Shown here piece after piece: positions 54,023 through 63,724 of a DNA stretch of 64,000 nucleotides. Position 1 is the stretch's first letter; each line of letters starts with the position of its first letter. Source of the DNA: Pandoraea anhela (lineage in GTDB: Bacteria > Pseudomonadota > Gammaproteobacteria > Burkholderiales > Burkholderiaceae); NCBI RefSeq assembly GCF_902459655.1, contig NZ_CABPSB010000003.1, positions 62,001-126,000 on the forward strand, written 5' to 3'. The position numbers were made by a program, and so were the translations under genes. The notes below the pieces were generated by a model. It did no database searches and was not told the origin of the DNA. It worked only from the letters and a program-made list of their open reading frames with translations.

Positions 54023-55216
54023 ATGATCATCAAGCCACGCGTGCGCGGCTTCATCTGCGTCACCACTCATCCCGTCGGCTGCGAAGCCAACGTCAAGCAG
54101 CAAATCGATTACGTCAAGGCGCAAGGCCCGATCGCAAACGGCCCGAAGAAGGTGCTCGTGATCGGCGCGTCGACCGGCTACGGTCTCGCTGCACGTATCA
54201 CCGCCGCCTTCGGCAGTGACGCCGCGACCCTCGGCGTGTTCTTCGAGCGTCCGGGCACCGATACCAAGCCGGCCACGCCGGGCTGGTACAACACCGCTGC
54301 CTTCGACAAGTTCGCCACGGAAAAGGGCCTCTACGCGAAGAGCATCAATGGCGATGCCTTCTCCAACGAAATCAAGGCCAAGACCATCGAGACGATCAAG
54401 CAGGATCTCGGTCAGGTCGATCTGGTCGTGTACAGCCTGGCGGCGCCGCGCCGCACGCACCCGGAAACGGGACAGGTGTTCAACTCGGTGCTCAAGCCTG
54501 TCGGCAAGTCGGTGACGTTGCGCGGCATCGATACGGATAAGGAAGTCGTGAAGGAGTCGGTGTTCGAACCGGCCTCGCAGGAAGAAATCGAGAACACGGT
54601 CGCCGTCATGGGCGGTGAGGACTGGCAGATGTGGATCGACGCACTGGCCGAAGCCGGTGTGCTCGCGCCGGGCGCCAAGACGACCGCGTTCACGTACCTC
54701 GGCGAGAAGATCACGCACGATATCTACTGGAACGGGTCTATCGGCGCTGCGAAGAAGGATCTCGACGAAAAGGTGCTGGGTATTCGCGCCAGGCTTGCCC
54801 CGAGCGGCGGTGACGCCCGCGTCGCCGTGCTCAAGGCATTGGTCACGCAGGCCAGTTCGGCCATTCCGATGATGCCGCTCTATCTCTCGCTGCTGTTCAA
54901 GGTCATGAAGGCCAAGGGCACGCACGAGGGGTGCATCGAACAGATCTACGGCCTTTACAAGGACAGCCTGTACAGCGCGTCGCCGTTGCTCGACGAAGCG
55001 GGCCGCGTGCGCACCGACCAGAAGGAGCTGTCGGCGGACGTGCAGAGCGAAGTGTCGGCCCTGTGGGACAAGGTGACGAACGAGAACCTCTATGAACTGA
55101 CGGACTTTGCGGGCTACAAGCACGAATTCCTGCGTCTGTTCGGCTTCGAAATCGAGGGCGTGGACTACGACGCCGACGTGAATCCGGACGTCGCGATTCC
55201 GCATCTCGTCGCGTAA
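54023..55216 (+). CDS. fabV: Trans-2-enoyl-[ACP] reductase, FabV type
   Basis: NADH-dependent last step of fatty acid elongation, 397 aa, the length of Fab[21 protein letters not shown] is the diagnostic N-terminus. The Rossmann glycine motif is [16 protein letters not shown], and the catalytic Tyr-x8-Lys is in [10 protein letters not shown]. FabV enzymes resist triclosan, so the host is probably tolerant. AACGAGG precedes the ATG. Confidence 0.96.
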   Translation: MIIKPRVRGFICVTTHPVGCEANVKQQIDYVKAQGPIANGPKKVLVIGASTGYGLAARITAAFGSDAATLGVFFERPGTDTKPATPGWYNTAAFDKFATEKGLYAKSINGDAFSNEIKAKTIETIKQDLGQVDLVVYSLAAPRRTHPETGQVFNSVLKPVGKSVTLRGIDTDKEVVKESVFEPASQEEIENTVAVMGGEDWQMWIDALAEAGVLAPGAKTTAFTYLGEKITHDIYWNGSIGAAKKDLDEKVLGIRARLAPSGGDARVAVLKALVTQASSAIPMMPLYLSLLFKVMKAKGTHEGCIEQIYGLYKDSLYSASPLLDEAGRVRTDQKELSADVQSEVSALWDKVTNENLYELTDFAGYKHEFLRLFGFEIEGVDYDADVNPDVAIPHLVA

Positions 55217-55236
55217 AGCTCGCGAAGTTCCCGAGC

Positions 55237-55274
55237 GATGGCCCGGGTCCGGCATGCCTGCCGGCCCGGGCCAT
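55237..55274 (+). terminator. GC-rich hairpin after fabV
   Basis: GATGGCCCGGG-t-CCGGCA...TGCCGG-CCCGGGCCATC, a stem of about 17 bp with one bulge. T residues start only some nucleotides later, so termination strength is uncertain. Confidence 0.6.
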
Positions 55275-55334
55275 CGTCGTTTCCGTGCCGTCCCTCAGCT
55301 GCTCAGCCGATCAGCCCCTCAGCCCGCCAGCACC

Positions 55335-56504
55335 TCAGTCGTTCGGCGCGTCCCCGGGCGACGGTGACGCCTGCGATAGCTCGGCGATCCGCTCCGCCAG
55401 CGCATGGCATGACAGCGGCGACGAGCCTTCCGCCTTGTTGTTGACGATGACGAAGACGGGATGTCCCGCGAGTGCATAGTGTGTGGCGAGTGCGGCGAGT
55501 ACGTCGCGCGTCGTCGGATCGGGATCGACGATTTTGTCGAACGGCGCATACTTGGCTTTCGCCTGCTCGTACTTATGTGCGCTGTTCAGATTCCAGCGCA
55601 CCACGAGCGGGCCCGCGCCCGCTTCATCGAGCATCGCCAGGGCGGCGGCCTGACGCTCGACGTGCGGCATGCGCGCGTGCAGGCCGATGCAGTAACGCAC
55701 GCCTGACTGTCCCAGCGTACGCATCAGTCGTGGGGTCAACAGCGCGCCGTCACGAATCTCCAACGCATAGCACGGTCCCGGCGAGGTCGTACCGTCGGGC
55801 ATGACTTCGCCTCGCGGCAACGGTGGCAGCGCGGCGAAGAACGCTTCAATGCGTTGGATCAGTGCGGGCACGTCACGCAGGAGTTCGATCGGCAGCGGGG
55901 ATACCTGAAACACCAGCACGCCGGCTTTGGGGCCGAGTCCGGCGAGGCAGGGAGCAACGAACTGCTCGGTGGCGATGCGCGCGTCGAGAAAACAGGGGTT
56001 CGTGCTCAGGCCTTCGCCCTTTTCGCCACGCACGACAGCATCTGTCACGAGACTCGGCGCCTTGACCAGAAAACGGAAGTCCTTCGGCACCTGCTCGGCG
56101 TACTTCTGATACTCCGTGATCGACATCGGCTTGTAGAACGACCGGTCGATGCCGACGCAACGCAGCACAGGGTGGCGGGCGTATGCCGTCAGCCCGTGTC
56201 GGGAGAGTTGGGTGTCGCTGTAGTCGTCGTCCCAGACGATGCCTTTCCAGCCGGGGAACGACCATGACGAGGTGCCGAGGCGGATGTTGCCGGGCAGTCG
56301 ATCGCCCAGCGAGTGCATGGCGTCGGGGACATCGGCAGCGCCGACGCCGCCACGGCGAGAGGCGCCGCTGCGGCGAGGGGAATCGGCGTCGCCGGAGGCG
56401 TCGGAAGCGTCGGAAGACGCCGTGGCATTACCGTCGACCTGCCGGGCGCGCCGGCCTGGCGGAGGATCGTCAGGCGGCGTGCCGAACAGATCGAACTGGC
56501 TCAT
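55335..56504 (-). CDS. DUF72-domain protein
   Basis: 389 aa. The DUF72 (YecE-like) TIM-barrel begins at NIRLGTSSWSFPGWKGIVW and contains CVGIDRSFYKPMSITEYQKYAEQVP, FRFLVKAPSLVTD and ALEIRDGALLTPRL. Function of the family is unknown. The N-terminus has a 50-residue disordered Asp/Ala/Ser-rich stretch. Its ATG at 56504 overlaps the stop of the cyclopropane synthase gene, so the two are coupled. Confidence 0.88.
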   Translation of the reverse strand: MSQFDLFGTPPDDPPPGRRARQVDGNATASSDASDASGDADSPRRSGASRRGGVGAADVPDAMHSLGDRLPGNIRLGTSSWSFPGWKGIVWDDDYSDTQLSRHGLTAYARHPVLRCVGIDRSFYKPMSITEYQKYAEQVPKDFRFLVKAPSLVTDAVVRGEKGEGLSTNPCFLDARIATEQFVAPCLAGLGPKAGVLVFQVSPLPIELLRDVPALIQRIEAFFAALPPLPRGEVMPDGTTSPGPCYALEIRDGALLTPRLMRTLGQSGVRYCIGLHARMPHVERQAAALAMLDEAGAGPLVVRWNLNSAHKYEQAKAKYAPFDKIVDPDPTTRDVLAALATHYALAGHPVFVIVNNKAEGSSPLSCHALAERIAELSQASPSPGDAPND

Positions 56505-57712
56505 CGACTCTCGTACATGTAACGGCGCGACCAGGGCAATTGGGTGGCCGATTGCCCGGCCTTGCGGCAAACGATTTGATAGATCGACACGTGATCGTGC
56601 TCGAACGCATACGCGCAGCCTGCGAGATACACGCGCCAGACACGGAATCGCTCTTCGCCGGCCAGCTCGCGCAGGCGCGGTGCATGGGCTTCGAAGCGTT
56701 CCGACCAGCGCGTGAGTGTACGCGCATAGTGGCGGCGCAGGCTTTCCACGTCGCTCGCTTCCAGTCCACCGCGTTGCATCGTCTCAAGCGCAAGGCTAAT
56801 GTGCGGCAACTCGCCGTTCGGGAAGACATATTTGTCGATGAATTCGCCGCCACCCATCGCCGTCTCGCCGCTATCCGGATCGGTCGACGTGATGCCGTGG
56901 TTCATGGCGACGCCGTCGTCCTTGAGCAGTGACGCGATTTTTGCGAAGTAGTCCTTCAGATTCTTGCGCCCGACGTGTTCGAACATGCCCACGCTCGTGA
57001 TGCGATCGAACTGACCGTCGATGTCGCGGTAATCCTGAATGCGGATTTCGATCCGGTCTTCGAGACCGAGCTTCTTCACGCGCTCGGTCGCCAGATCGAA
57101 CTGATTCTGCGACAGCGTGACGCCAATACACTTCGCGCCGAACTTCTGTGCGGCGCGAATCACCAGCGCGCCCCATCCGCAGCCGATGTCGAGCAACGTT
57201 TGCCCCGGCTGAAGCTGAATCTTGGTGAGGATGTGATCGATCTTCTTCTCCTGCGCCGTATCGAGGTCTTCGTCGCCATTTTCAAAGTAGGCGCACGAAT
57301 AGACCATGTTCTTGTCCAGCCAGAGCTGGTAGAACTCGTTCGACACGTCGTAATGGAACTCGATCGAGCGTTTGTCTGACTTCTTGCTGTGATTGAAGTG
57401 GCGCACGGCACGCTCCAGCGGGCCGATGGTCGTGAGACTGCTACCGGCGAGCGCATAGCTCATGTCGATGACGTCGGTCAGCTTGCCTTCGACGTCGATT
57501 TCGCCCTTCACATAAGCCTCGCCTAGATTGTCGAGGCTGGGACTCAGCAGGCGCGTCATGGCCGCAGGGCCATTGATGCGCAACGTTACGCTGGGATTGT
57601 CGAAGGCACCGAAGTCGTATTGCTGTCCATTCCAAAGCGCGAGGCGGATGGGCAGGTTCGAAGATGTCTTGACGCCGCTTACCCAGTTTTCGAGTTTTTT
57701 CTCCCACAACAT
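56501..57712 (-). CDS. cfa: Cyclopropane-fatty-acyl-phospholipid synthase
   Basis: SAM-dependent methylene transfer to unsaturated phospholipid chains, 403 aa. SAM motif I is LLDIGCGWGALVIRAAQ. YSCAYFENGDEDLDTAQEKKI, SVGMFEHVGRKNL and DKYVFPNGELPHIS are CFA-synthase signatures. GGAG lies 7 nt before the ATG. Membrane protection in stationary phase or acid is the family role. Confidence 0.95.
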   Translation of the reverse strand: MLWEKKLENWVSGVKTSSNLPIRLALWNGQQYDFGAFDNPSVTLRINGPAAMTRLLSPSLDNLGEAYVKGEIDVEGKLTDVIDMSYALAGSSLTTIGPLERAVRHFNHSKKSDKRSIEFHYDVSNEFYQLWLDKNMVYSCAYFENGDEDLDTAQEKKIDHILTKIQLQPGQTLLDIGCGWGALVIRAAQKFGAKCIGVTLSQNQFDLATERVKKLGLEDRIEIRIQDYRDIDGQFDRITSVGMFEHVGRKNLKDYFAKIASLLKDDGVAMNHGITSTDPDSGETAMGGGEFIDKYVFPNGELPHISLALETMQRGGLEASDVESLRRHYARTLTRWSERFEAHAPRLRELAGEERFRVWRVYLAGCAYAFEHDHVSIYQIVCRKAGQSATQLPWSRRYMYESR

Positions 57713-57824
57713 GGATGTGCTCCAAGTGTCACCAAAAAAACTTCAATCCGTACCGTCGGCACGGTGACGTCTCCTCGTCAAACGGGCGGGCAGGCGTACC
57801 GCGTCGGCGCAGCCGACACAACGT

Positions 57825-58472
57825 TTAAGGAGACAGGCGCGCGATGCGCCACGCTCCATCGGCAAGCCGGAAAAATTTGATGCGATCGTGCAGGCGCGAA
57901 TCACGGCCCTGCCAGAACTCGATGGCGTCCGGCACGAGCCGGTACCCCCCCCAGTGCGGCGGGCGCGGCGGGGCGTCGCCGAACTGGTGCCGGAAATCCG
58001 CTTCGCGTTGCTCGATGATGGATCGGTCGGCCACTTCGGCGCTCTGCACCGAGGCCCAGGCGCCCAGACGGGAGCCGACCGGTCGGGAGTGGTAATACGC
58101 GTCACTTTCTTCTGCGCTGACTTTCTCGACGCGCCCCTCGATGCGCACCTGCCGCTCGAGTTCGATCCAGTGAAACAGCAGGCAGCCATAGGGCGTGGCC
58201 GCCAATTCCTGTCCCTTGCGCGACTCGTAATTCGTGAAAAACGTGAATCCGCGTTCGTCGGCGCCCTTGAGCAGCACGATGCGCGCGTCCGGGCGGCCAT
58301 CCGGGGTGACGGTGGCGAGCGTCATGGCATTCACTTCGGCCACCTGCGCCGAGAGTGCCTGCTCAAACCAGTGTCTGAATTGTTCGAACGGGCTGGGCGC
58401 CACATCGGTCTCGGAAAGCGAGCCGAGAACATAGTTGTTGCGCAGGTCCGCGAGAGAAAGCGTCTGAGTCAC
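57825..58472 (-). CDS. pdxH: Pyridoxamine 5'-phosphate oxidase
   Basis: FMN enzyme making pyridoxal 5'-phosphate, 215 aa from a GTG at 58472 ([14 protein letters not shown]), the usual length. FMN/PLP segments: [41 protein letters not shown], and the C-terminal [13 protein letters not shown]...[15 protein letters not shown] hexamer is at about 58512-58517 just upstream. Confidence 0.95.
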   Translation of the reverse strand: MTQTLSLADLRNNYVLGSLSETDVAPSPFEQFRHWFEQALSAQVAEVNAMTLATVTPDGRPDARIVLLKGADERGFTFFTNYESRKGQELAATPYGCLLFHWIELERQVRIEGRVEKVSAEESDAYYHSRPVGSRLGAWASVQSAEVADRSIIEQREADFRHQFGDAPPRPPHWGGYRLVPDAIEFWQGRDSRLHDRIKFFRLADGAWRIARLSP

Positions 58473-58785
58473 GACGATCGTAGTCGGTCTGATGCGGTTG
58501 GGGGTTGCAACACAGTATAGCGAAGAGTCGGCAAATGTGCGCACGTGACGATTTGTCGCCTCACACGAATATCAACCCTCCGAATGCCCCGTGAATCGGG
58601 CGTCTCGCGCTATGTGCTTGATATTTAATGAGTGAAGTATTTGTGCCGCTCCGACGTAGACGTCCCGGAAATCGATCGCGACGGCAGCGCCAAATCCATC
58701 ACATCGGCATGGGCATTGCGTTGCATACTGCGTGCAATCGACGATGCGTCGGCCACGATCCCTGCATGGCCGACCCACGCCGGAC

Positions 58786-60873
58786 TTACGGTTTCTCGCG
58801 TCCGGCGTCCGGACCGGTTGCGGCAGGCGGATTCGCACGGGACTTGCCGCCTGTCTTGCCGGACTTGCCGGCGCCGCTCGCGTCGGGCGCCGGTTTGACG
58901 TTCGCGGGATTGCGGTTGGGCGGATGTTGCAGATTGGCCAGTAATTCGCCGCACGGGCTGTCCTTGCCCGGGCCGAGTTCGAGCAACGGAACGAGCGCCG
59001 TGTACGGTGCCAGCACGCCCAGCGCGATGGCGCCGCCCGCACGGGCGACGAGCGTGGGCACATTCACGCCGACATCGGGATGCTTGAACGTGCCGCGCAC
59101 ATACAGCGGCGAGCGCAGCGACAACAGACCGAAGTGTTTCGGCTCCGGACGGATCGTCAGGTCGAAGCGCTCTCGCTTGAGATCGACCTGACCGGTAACG
59201 CCGATGCTCGTATCGTCCGTATCGATCACGAACGTGCGGGTGTCCATGACCCCGTCGCGCACCGCGAAGTCGGCGGCCGCACAACGCATCTCTATCTGCT
59301 TGTCGCCGAAGAGCTTGGTGAGCACGATGTTGCCCACGTTGAGCCCCATGTATTGCAGCAACAGCTTGCTGACCGAGCCACGGTCGATCAGCGTCTTGAT
59401 CTCCCCGTTGGACGAGCCGGCCAGTGCCGCGACGGAGTTGCCGGTTGCGGTGAGCGCGGCGTCGCCGTTGACTTCGCCCACGCTTGTCTTCATCAGGTCG
59501 ACGTCGGGCAACAATTGCTTGATCTTCAGATGTCGCAACGACACTTGCGAGTCCACCTTCATCGGTTCGGCCTGCCCGTTGAGCACCAGCGTCGACGTGA
59601 TGCGCCCGCCCGCCACGCCGAACTCCAGCGGGCGCAGCGAGAGCACGCCGTCGTCGAGCACGAGATGCGTCACGAGATTGTCGATCGGCAGGCTCTTGTC
59701 CTTGATGATCTTGCGGCCCGTGAATTGCACGTCGGCGTCGATCGCGCGCCAGCGGTCGGTCTTGAACGGATCGACCGGCAGCACCTTGTCGGACGGCGGC
59801 GCTTTCGGCTTGCCCGACAAGTCGCTGCCGCCCGACGGGTTCTGTCCGCCGATGGCCGGCCCCAGATCGACGAGCCGCAATTGATTAGAGACCACCGCGC
59901 CTTGCAGAATATTGCGCGGTTCGCGCTGACGGAACACGAGCGTGCCCGACAGATCGCTCTGCCCGACCCTGCCCTGGAAGCGCTCGTAGCGCCACACCCC
60001 TGCCGTGTGCAGCAAATGGCCGTTGGTTTCGTAGGCGGGCGTTTCCGGCAGCAGCACGCCGGTGATCGGATACAGATCCGCCATCGTCGGGCCGGCCAGC
60101 TTCAGGTGCATGTCGAGCGCCGAGAGCGTGGCGGGATTCGTAAACGTACCCTTCGCGGCAATTTGCGTGCGACCGATGCGCACGTTGGCGTCGAGCGGAT
60201 AGGGCTCGCCGGTGTCTTCGAGCGAGAGGACATCGCCGCCGCGCGCCTTGCCGGTGACGGCGACTTTCCGGAATGTGCCTTTCAGGGAGACGCCGATACC
60301 GTAGGGTGCCTGACCGTCGATGGTGGCGATGTTGGCGCTCAGATCGAGCTGTTGCGGGACGAGGCTGGCGCGTATCACACCGTCTTCGAGAATGAGACGG
60401 CCGATGCGCAGCTTCCACGGCGAGGGTTTGCCGTCGCCCTTGGCGAAGGTCCAGTTGTTCTGGCCGTCGGCGCGTTGCTCGACGATGACCTTCGGCGCGG
60501 ACAGCGCGACTTCGGGCAGCACCACGTGCTTTTCGAGTAGTGGCAGCCATTCGAGCGAGAACGTGAGGCGGCCGACCGAGATCATGTTCGGCTCCTGACT
60601 CCACGCAACGTTGCCTAACACGATATCATTCGCGATCAGGCGAGGCCGCGGCAGCCAGCGCCCCAGACCCGGGGCCTGTGCGTTCGGCGCCAGCCAGTGC
60701 AGCGAGAGGTCGCCCCGGATTTCGAACGGGCGCCCCGTCGCGGTGCTCACTTCCCGGTTGATGAAGGGCCGGGCGTAGTTCCAGTCAAACCACGTGATGA
60801 ACGCCGCGAATGCCAGCACGATGGCGACCATCGTGATCGCCAGCCATTTCAAGGACGTTACCCATCGCATCAT
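58786..60873 (-). CDS. AsmA-family envelope protein
   Basis: 695 aa from ATG 60873. One N-terminal transmembrane helix (LAITMVAIVLAFAAFITWF), then a long periplasmic region with the AsmA layout: GRPFEIRGDLSLHW, NDIVLGNVAWSQEPNMISVGRLTF, and the C-terminal AsmA domain (GVMDTRTFVIDTDDTSIGVTGQVDL, LRSPLYVRGTFKHPDVGVN). It ends in an Ala/Pro/Gly/Lys tail. AsmA-type proteins support outer-membrane lipid transport. Its start codon overlaps that of tcdA on the other strand. Confidence 0.9.
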   Translation of the reverse strand: MMRWVTSLKWLAITMVAIVLAFAAFITWFDWNYARPFINREVSTATGRPFEIRGDLSLHWLAPNAQAPGLGRWLPRPRLIANDIVLGNVAWSQEPNMISVGRLTFSLEWLPLLEKHVVLPEVALSAPKVIVEQRADGQNNWTFAKGDGKPSPWKLRIGRLILEDGVIRASLVPQQLDLSANIATIDGQAPYGIGVSLKGTFRKVAVTGKARGGDVLSLEDTGEPYPLDANVRIGRTQIAAKGTFTNPATLSALDMHLKLAGPTMADLYPITGVLLPETPAYETNGHLLHTAGVWRYERFQGRVGQSDLSGTLVFRQREPRNILQGAVVSNQLRLVDLGPAIGGQNPSGGSDLSGKPKAPPSDKVLPVDPFKTDRWRAIDADVQFTGRKIIKDKSLPIDNLVTHLVLDDGVLSLRPLEFGVAGGRITSTLVLNGQAEPMKVDSQVSLRHLKIKQLLPDVDLMKTSVGEVNGDAALTATGNSVAALAGSSNGEIKTLIDRGSVSKLLLQYMGLNVGNIVLTKLFGDKQIEMRCAAADFAVRDGVMDTRTFVIDTDDTSIGVTGQVDLKRERFDLTIRPEPKHFGLLSLRSPLYVRGTFKHPDVGVNVPTLVARAGGAIALGVLAPYTALVPLLELGPGKDSPCGELLANLQHPPNRNPANVKPAPDASGAGKSGKTGGKSRANPPAATGPDAGREKP

Positions 60874-61708
60874 GAACAGTACCCCGTCGATCGTTGTTGC
60901 TCCGGTGCCTGCCACGCCATCGGAGGTGGATTATGACGCGAACCGCCGTTTCGGCGGCCTCGCGCGTTTGTACGGTGACGACGGTCTCGCGCGCTTGCGT
61001 GAAGCCCACGTGGCCGTCATCGGCATCGGCGGCGTCGGCTCGTGGGTGGCCGAAGCGCTGGCGCGCAGCGCGGTGGGCCGACTCACCCTCATCGATCTCG
61101 ATAACGTCGCCGAAAGCAATACCAACCGTCAGGTGCATGCCCTCGATGGCAACTACGGAAAACCGAAAGTCGCCGCGATGGCCGAACGCATCGTGGCCAT
61201 CAATCCTGGATGCCAGCTTACGCTCGTTGAGGACTTCGTAGAACTGGAAAACCTCGATGCCATGCTGAGCGGCGGCTTCGACTGGGTGGTCGACGCCATC
61301 GACAGTGTGCGGGTGAAGACGGCTCTCATCGCATGGTGCGTGGCGCATAAGCAGCGTCTGATCACCGTTGGCGGAGCGGGCGGTCAGATCGATCCGACAC
61401 GGATTCGTATCGACGATCTTGCCCGCACGATCCAGGATCCGCTGCTGGCGAAAGTGCGTGCGCAATTACGCAAGCAACATGGTTTTGTCCGCGGCCCGAA
61501 AGCCAAGTTCAACGTACCGGCGGTCTACTCGGACGAGCCCTTGCAGTACCCGGAGGCGGTGTGCGCGCCGGGCGAAACGCCCGATGTCGCTGCGGGGCCG
61601 CAGGGCCTGAACTGCGCGGGTTTCGGCTCGAGCATGTGTGTCACAGCGACATTCGGCATGGCCGCCGCCGCGCACGTTCTGAAGCAGGTCACAAAGGTCG
61701 GACGATAA
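60872..61708 (+). CDS. tcdA: tRNA threonylcarbamoyladenosine dehydratase (ct6A synthase)
   Basis: ThiF/MoeB-fold E1-like enzyme that cyclises t6A37 to ct6A with ATP, 278 aa. RFGGLARLYGDDGLARLREAHVAVIGIGGVGSWVAEALARS holds the nucleotide loop (core GIGGVGSW), and LTLIDLDNVAESNTNRQ, VVDAIDSVRVKTALI and FGSSMCVTATFGMAAA follow. Start ATG 60872 lacks a ribosome-binding site. It works on the product of the Sua5 gene at 1041. Confidence 0.92.
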   Translation: MNSTPSIVVAPVPATPSEVDYDANRRFGGLARLYGDDGLARLREAHVAVIGIGGVGSWVAEALARSAVGRLTLIDLDNVAESNTNRQVHALDGNYGKPKVAAMAERIVAINPGCQLTLVEDFVELENLDAMLSGGFDWVVDAIDSVRVKTALIAWCVAHKQRLITVGGAGGQIDPTRIRIDDLARTIQDPLLAKVRAQLRKQHGFVRGPKAKFNVPAVYSDEPLQYPEAVCAPGETPDVAAGPQGLNCAGFGSSMCVTATFGMAAAAHVLKQVTKVGR

Positions 61709-61802
61709 AACGGCTTACGTAGCGGCCTGCGTACCGGGGCACCGACGTGCCCGAGATTTTCCCAAGCCTCGTGCGCGGCGTCTGTAACCAAAAGTTACGA
61801 GA

Positions 61803-61856
61803 GTGAGGAAAGTGAGGAAAGTGAGGAAAGTGAGGAAAGTGAGGAAAGTGACGAAA
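61803..61856. repeat. 9-bp tandem repeat (GTGAGGAAA)
   Basis: Five perfect GTGAGGAAA units and a sixth GTGACGAAA, in phase, in the gap between tcdA and fadD. Confidence 0.92.
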
Positions 61857-61922
61857 AGGGGGGGCGGTCTTGGGCAGTAAGCGTCGCACGATACCGCTCG
61901 ATCGGTCTCTCGATTCCCAAAG

Positions 61923-61972
61923 CAAAACGGCCGGGGCAGTTCAGTCGCTGTGAACTGACCCCGACCGTTTTG
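61923..61972. terminator. Bidirectional terminator between tcdA and fadD
   Basis: CAAAACGG..GGGG CAGTTCA / TGAACTG..CCCC..CCGTTTTG: a long stem with one mismatch pair and one bulge, flanked by A-tract and T-tract, suited to both convergent genes. Confidence 0.88.
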
Positions 61973-62071
61973 TCTGACGGCTTCACTGCCTGCTTTGCGG
62001 ACGTCGCATTGTTTCGTTGTGCATAACGAAACACGCGCCGATGCAAAAGCCTCAACGAGGCCCGGCGGTCC

Positions 62072-63724
62072 TTAGCGCAGTTCGCGACGCAGGACCTTGC
62101 CGACCGGCGTCTTCGGCAGTTCCTGACGGAACTCGATGACGTGCGGCACCTTGTAGTTCGTCAGATGCTGGCGGCAAAAGTCGATGATGGCCTTCTCGCT
62201 CAGCTCCGGCGACTTCTTGACGATCACGGCTTTCACCGCTTCGCCGGTGCGCTCGCTCGGCACGCCCACCACTGCCGATTCGAGCACGCCCGGGCACATC
62301 GCCAGCACGCTCTCGACTTCGTTCGGATAGACGTTGAAGCCCGACACGATGATCATGTCCTTCTTGCGGTCGGTGATGCGCACATAGCCTTTATCGTCCA
62401 TCGTGCCGATGTCCCCGGTACGCAGCCAGCCGTCCGGGGTGATGGTCTTGGCCGTCTCGTCGGGGCGATTCCAGTAACCCTTCATGACTTGCGGGCCGCG
62501 CACGCAGATTTCCCCTTCCTGACCGAAGCCGAGCGCTTCGTTGGCGTCGTTGCGAATGCTGACTTCCGTGGACGAGATCGGCAGACCGATCGACCCGTTG
62601 AACTCGCTGCCCAGCGGGTTGATACATACCGCAGGCGCCGTCTCCGTCAGGCCGTACGCTTCGATCAGCGGATGCCCCGTGACCTTTTGCCAGCGCTCGG
62701 CCACGGCGCGTTGCACGGCCGCACCGCCGCCGAGGGCGCATTTGAGCGCGCTGAAATCGAGCTGATCGAATCCCGGCGTGTTGAGCAACCCGTTGAACAA
62801 CGTATTCACGCCGGTCATGAACGTGAACTTCCACTTGCCCAGTTCTTTCACGAAGCCCGGCATATCGCGCGGGTTGGTGATGAGCAGGTTGAGGGCGCCG
62901 AGCTGGAGGAACACCAGGCAGTTCGCCGTCAGACAGAAGATGTGATAAAGCGGCAGGGCGGTGACGATGATCTCCTTGCCTTCTTCCAGGCCGGAGCCGA
63001 TCCACGCGCGCGCCTGCAGCATGTTGGCGATCATGTTGCGATGCGTGAGCATCGCGCCCTTGGCCACGCCGGTCGTGCCGCCGGTGTATTGCAGGAATGC
63101 AATGTCGTCATGACCGAGTTGCACTTCCTGCAGCTTGGCGCGCGAGCCTTGCGCCATGGCGGTGAGGAAGGGCACTGCGTGCGGAATATGCCACTCGGGC
63201 ACCATCTTCTTCACGTGACGCACGACATAGTTCACGATCCAGCGCTTGGGCGCGGGCACGAGGTCGCCGATCGCCGTCGTGATCACATGCTTGACCGGCG
63301 TATTCGGCAGGGCTTTTTGCAGCGTGGCGGCGAAGTTCTCGATGACGAGAATCGCGGCGCAGTCCGCATCCTTGAGCTGGTGTTCGAGTTCGCCCGCCGT
63401 ATACAGCGGATTGACGTTCACGACGACCATGCCTGCGCGCAGGATACCGAACACGGCGACGGGGTATTGCAGCAGGTTCGGTGACATGATTGCCACACGC
63501 GAGCCGCGTTGCAAACCGGGCAGGCTTTGCAGATAGGCGGCGAAATCGCGCGACTTGCGTTCTAGGTCGGCGAAGGTCAGCGTTACCCCGAGATTGGTGA
63601 ACGACGGACGATTCGCAAACTTCTGGCAGCTTTGCAGGAACAGATCGTTCAACGAACGATACGTGTTGACGTCGATCTCGGCCGGCACGCCGGGCGGATA
63701 GCTCTTGAGCCAGACTTTTTCCAT
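62072..63724 (-). CDS. fadD: Long-chain-fatty-acid--CoA ligase
   Basis: 550 aa peripheral-membrane ligase feeding beta-oxidation. The ATP/AMP loop is YTGGTTGVAKGAML. VEAYGLTE-type motif IEAYGLTETAPAVC, FadD signature DGWLRTGDIGTMDDKGYVRI, then DRKKDMIIVSGFNVYPNEVE and Lys in TPVGKVLRRELR. AAGGAGG precedes the ATG at 63724 (MEKVWLKSYPPGVPAEID, typical FadD start). The upstream 276 bp to the window end show no gene. Confidence 0.95.
   Translation of the reverse strand: MEKVWLKSYPPGVPAEIDVNTYRSLNDLFLQSCQKFANRPSFTNLGVTLTFADLERKSRDFAAYLQSLPGLQRGSRVAIMSPNLLQYPVAVFGILRAGMVVVNVNPLYTAGELEHQLKDADCAAILVIENFAATLQKALPNTPVKHVITTAIGDLVPAPKRWIVNYVVRHVKKMVPEWHIPHAVPFLTAMAQGSRAKLQEVQLGHDDIAFLQYTGGTTGVAKGAMLTHRNMIANMLQARAWIGSGLEEGKEIIVTALPLYHIFCLTANCLVFLQLGALNLLITNPRDMPGFVKELGKWKFTFMTGVNTLFNGLLNTPGFDQLDFSALKCALGGGAAVQRAVAERWQKVTGHPLIEAYGLTETAPAVCINPLGSEFNGSIGLPISSTEVSIRNDANEALGFGQEGEICVRGPQVMKGYWNRPDETAKTITPDGWLRTGDIGTMDDKGYVRITDRKKDMIIVSGFNVYPNEVESVLAMCPGVLESAVVGVPSERTGEAVKAVIVKKSPELSEKAIIDFCRQHLTNYKVPHVIEFRQELPKTPVGKVLRRELR

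Larger units (their letters stand above)
61709..62071. other. Convergent intergenic region tcdA / fadD
   Basis: 363 bp. It has a 9-bp tandem repeat (61803-61856), then a strong bidirectional terminator (61923-61972). The remaining 100 bp before fadD's stop has no other feature. Confidence 0.7.
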
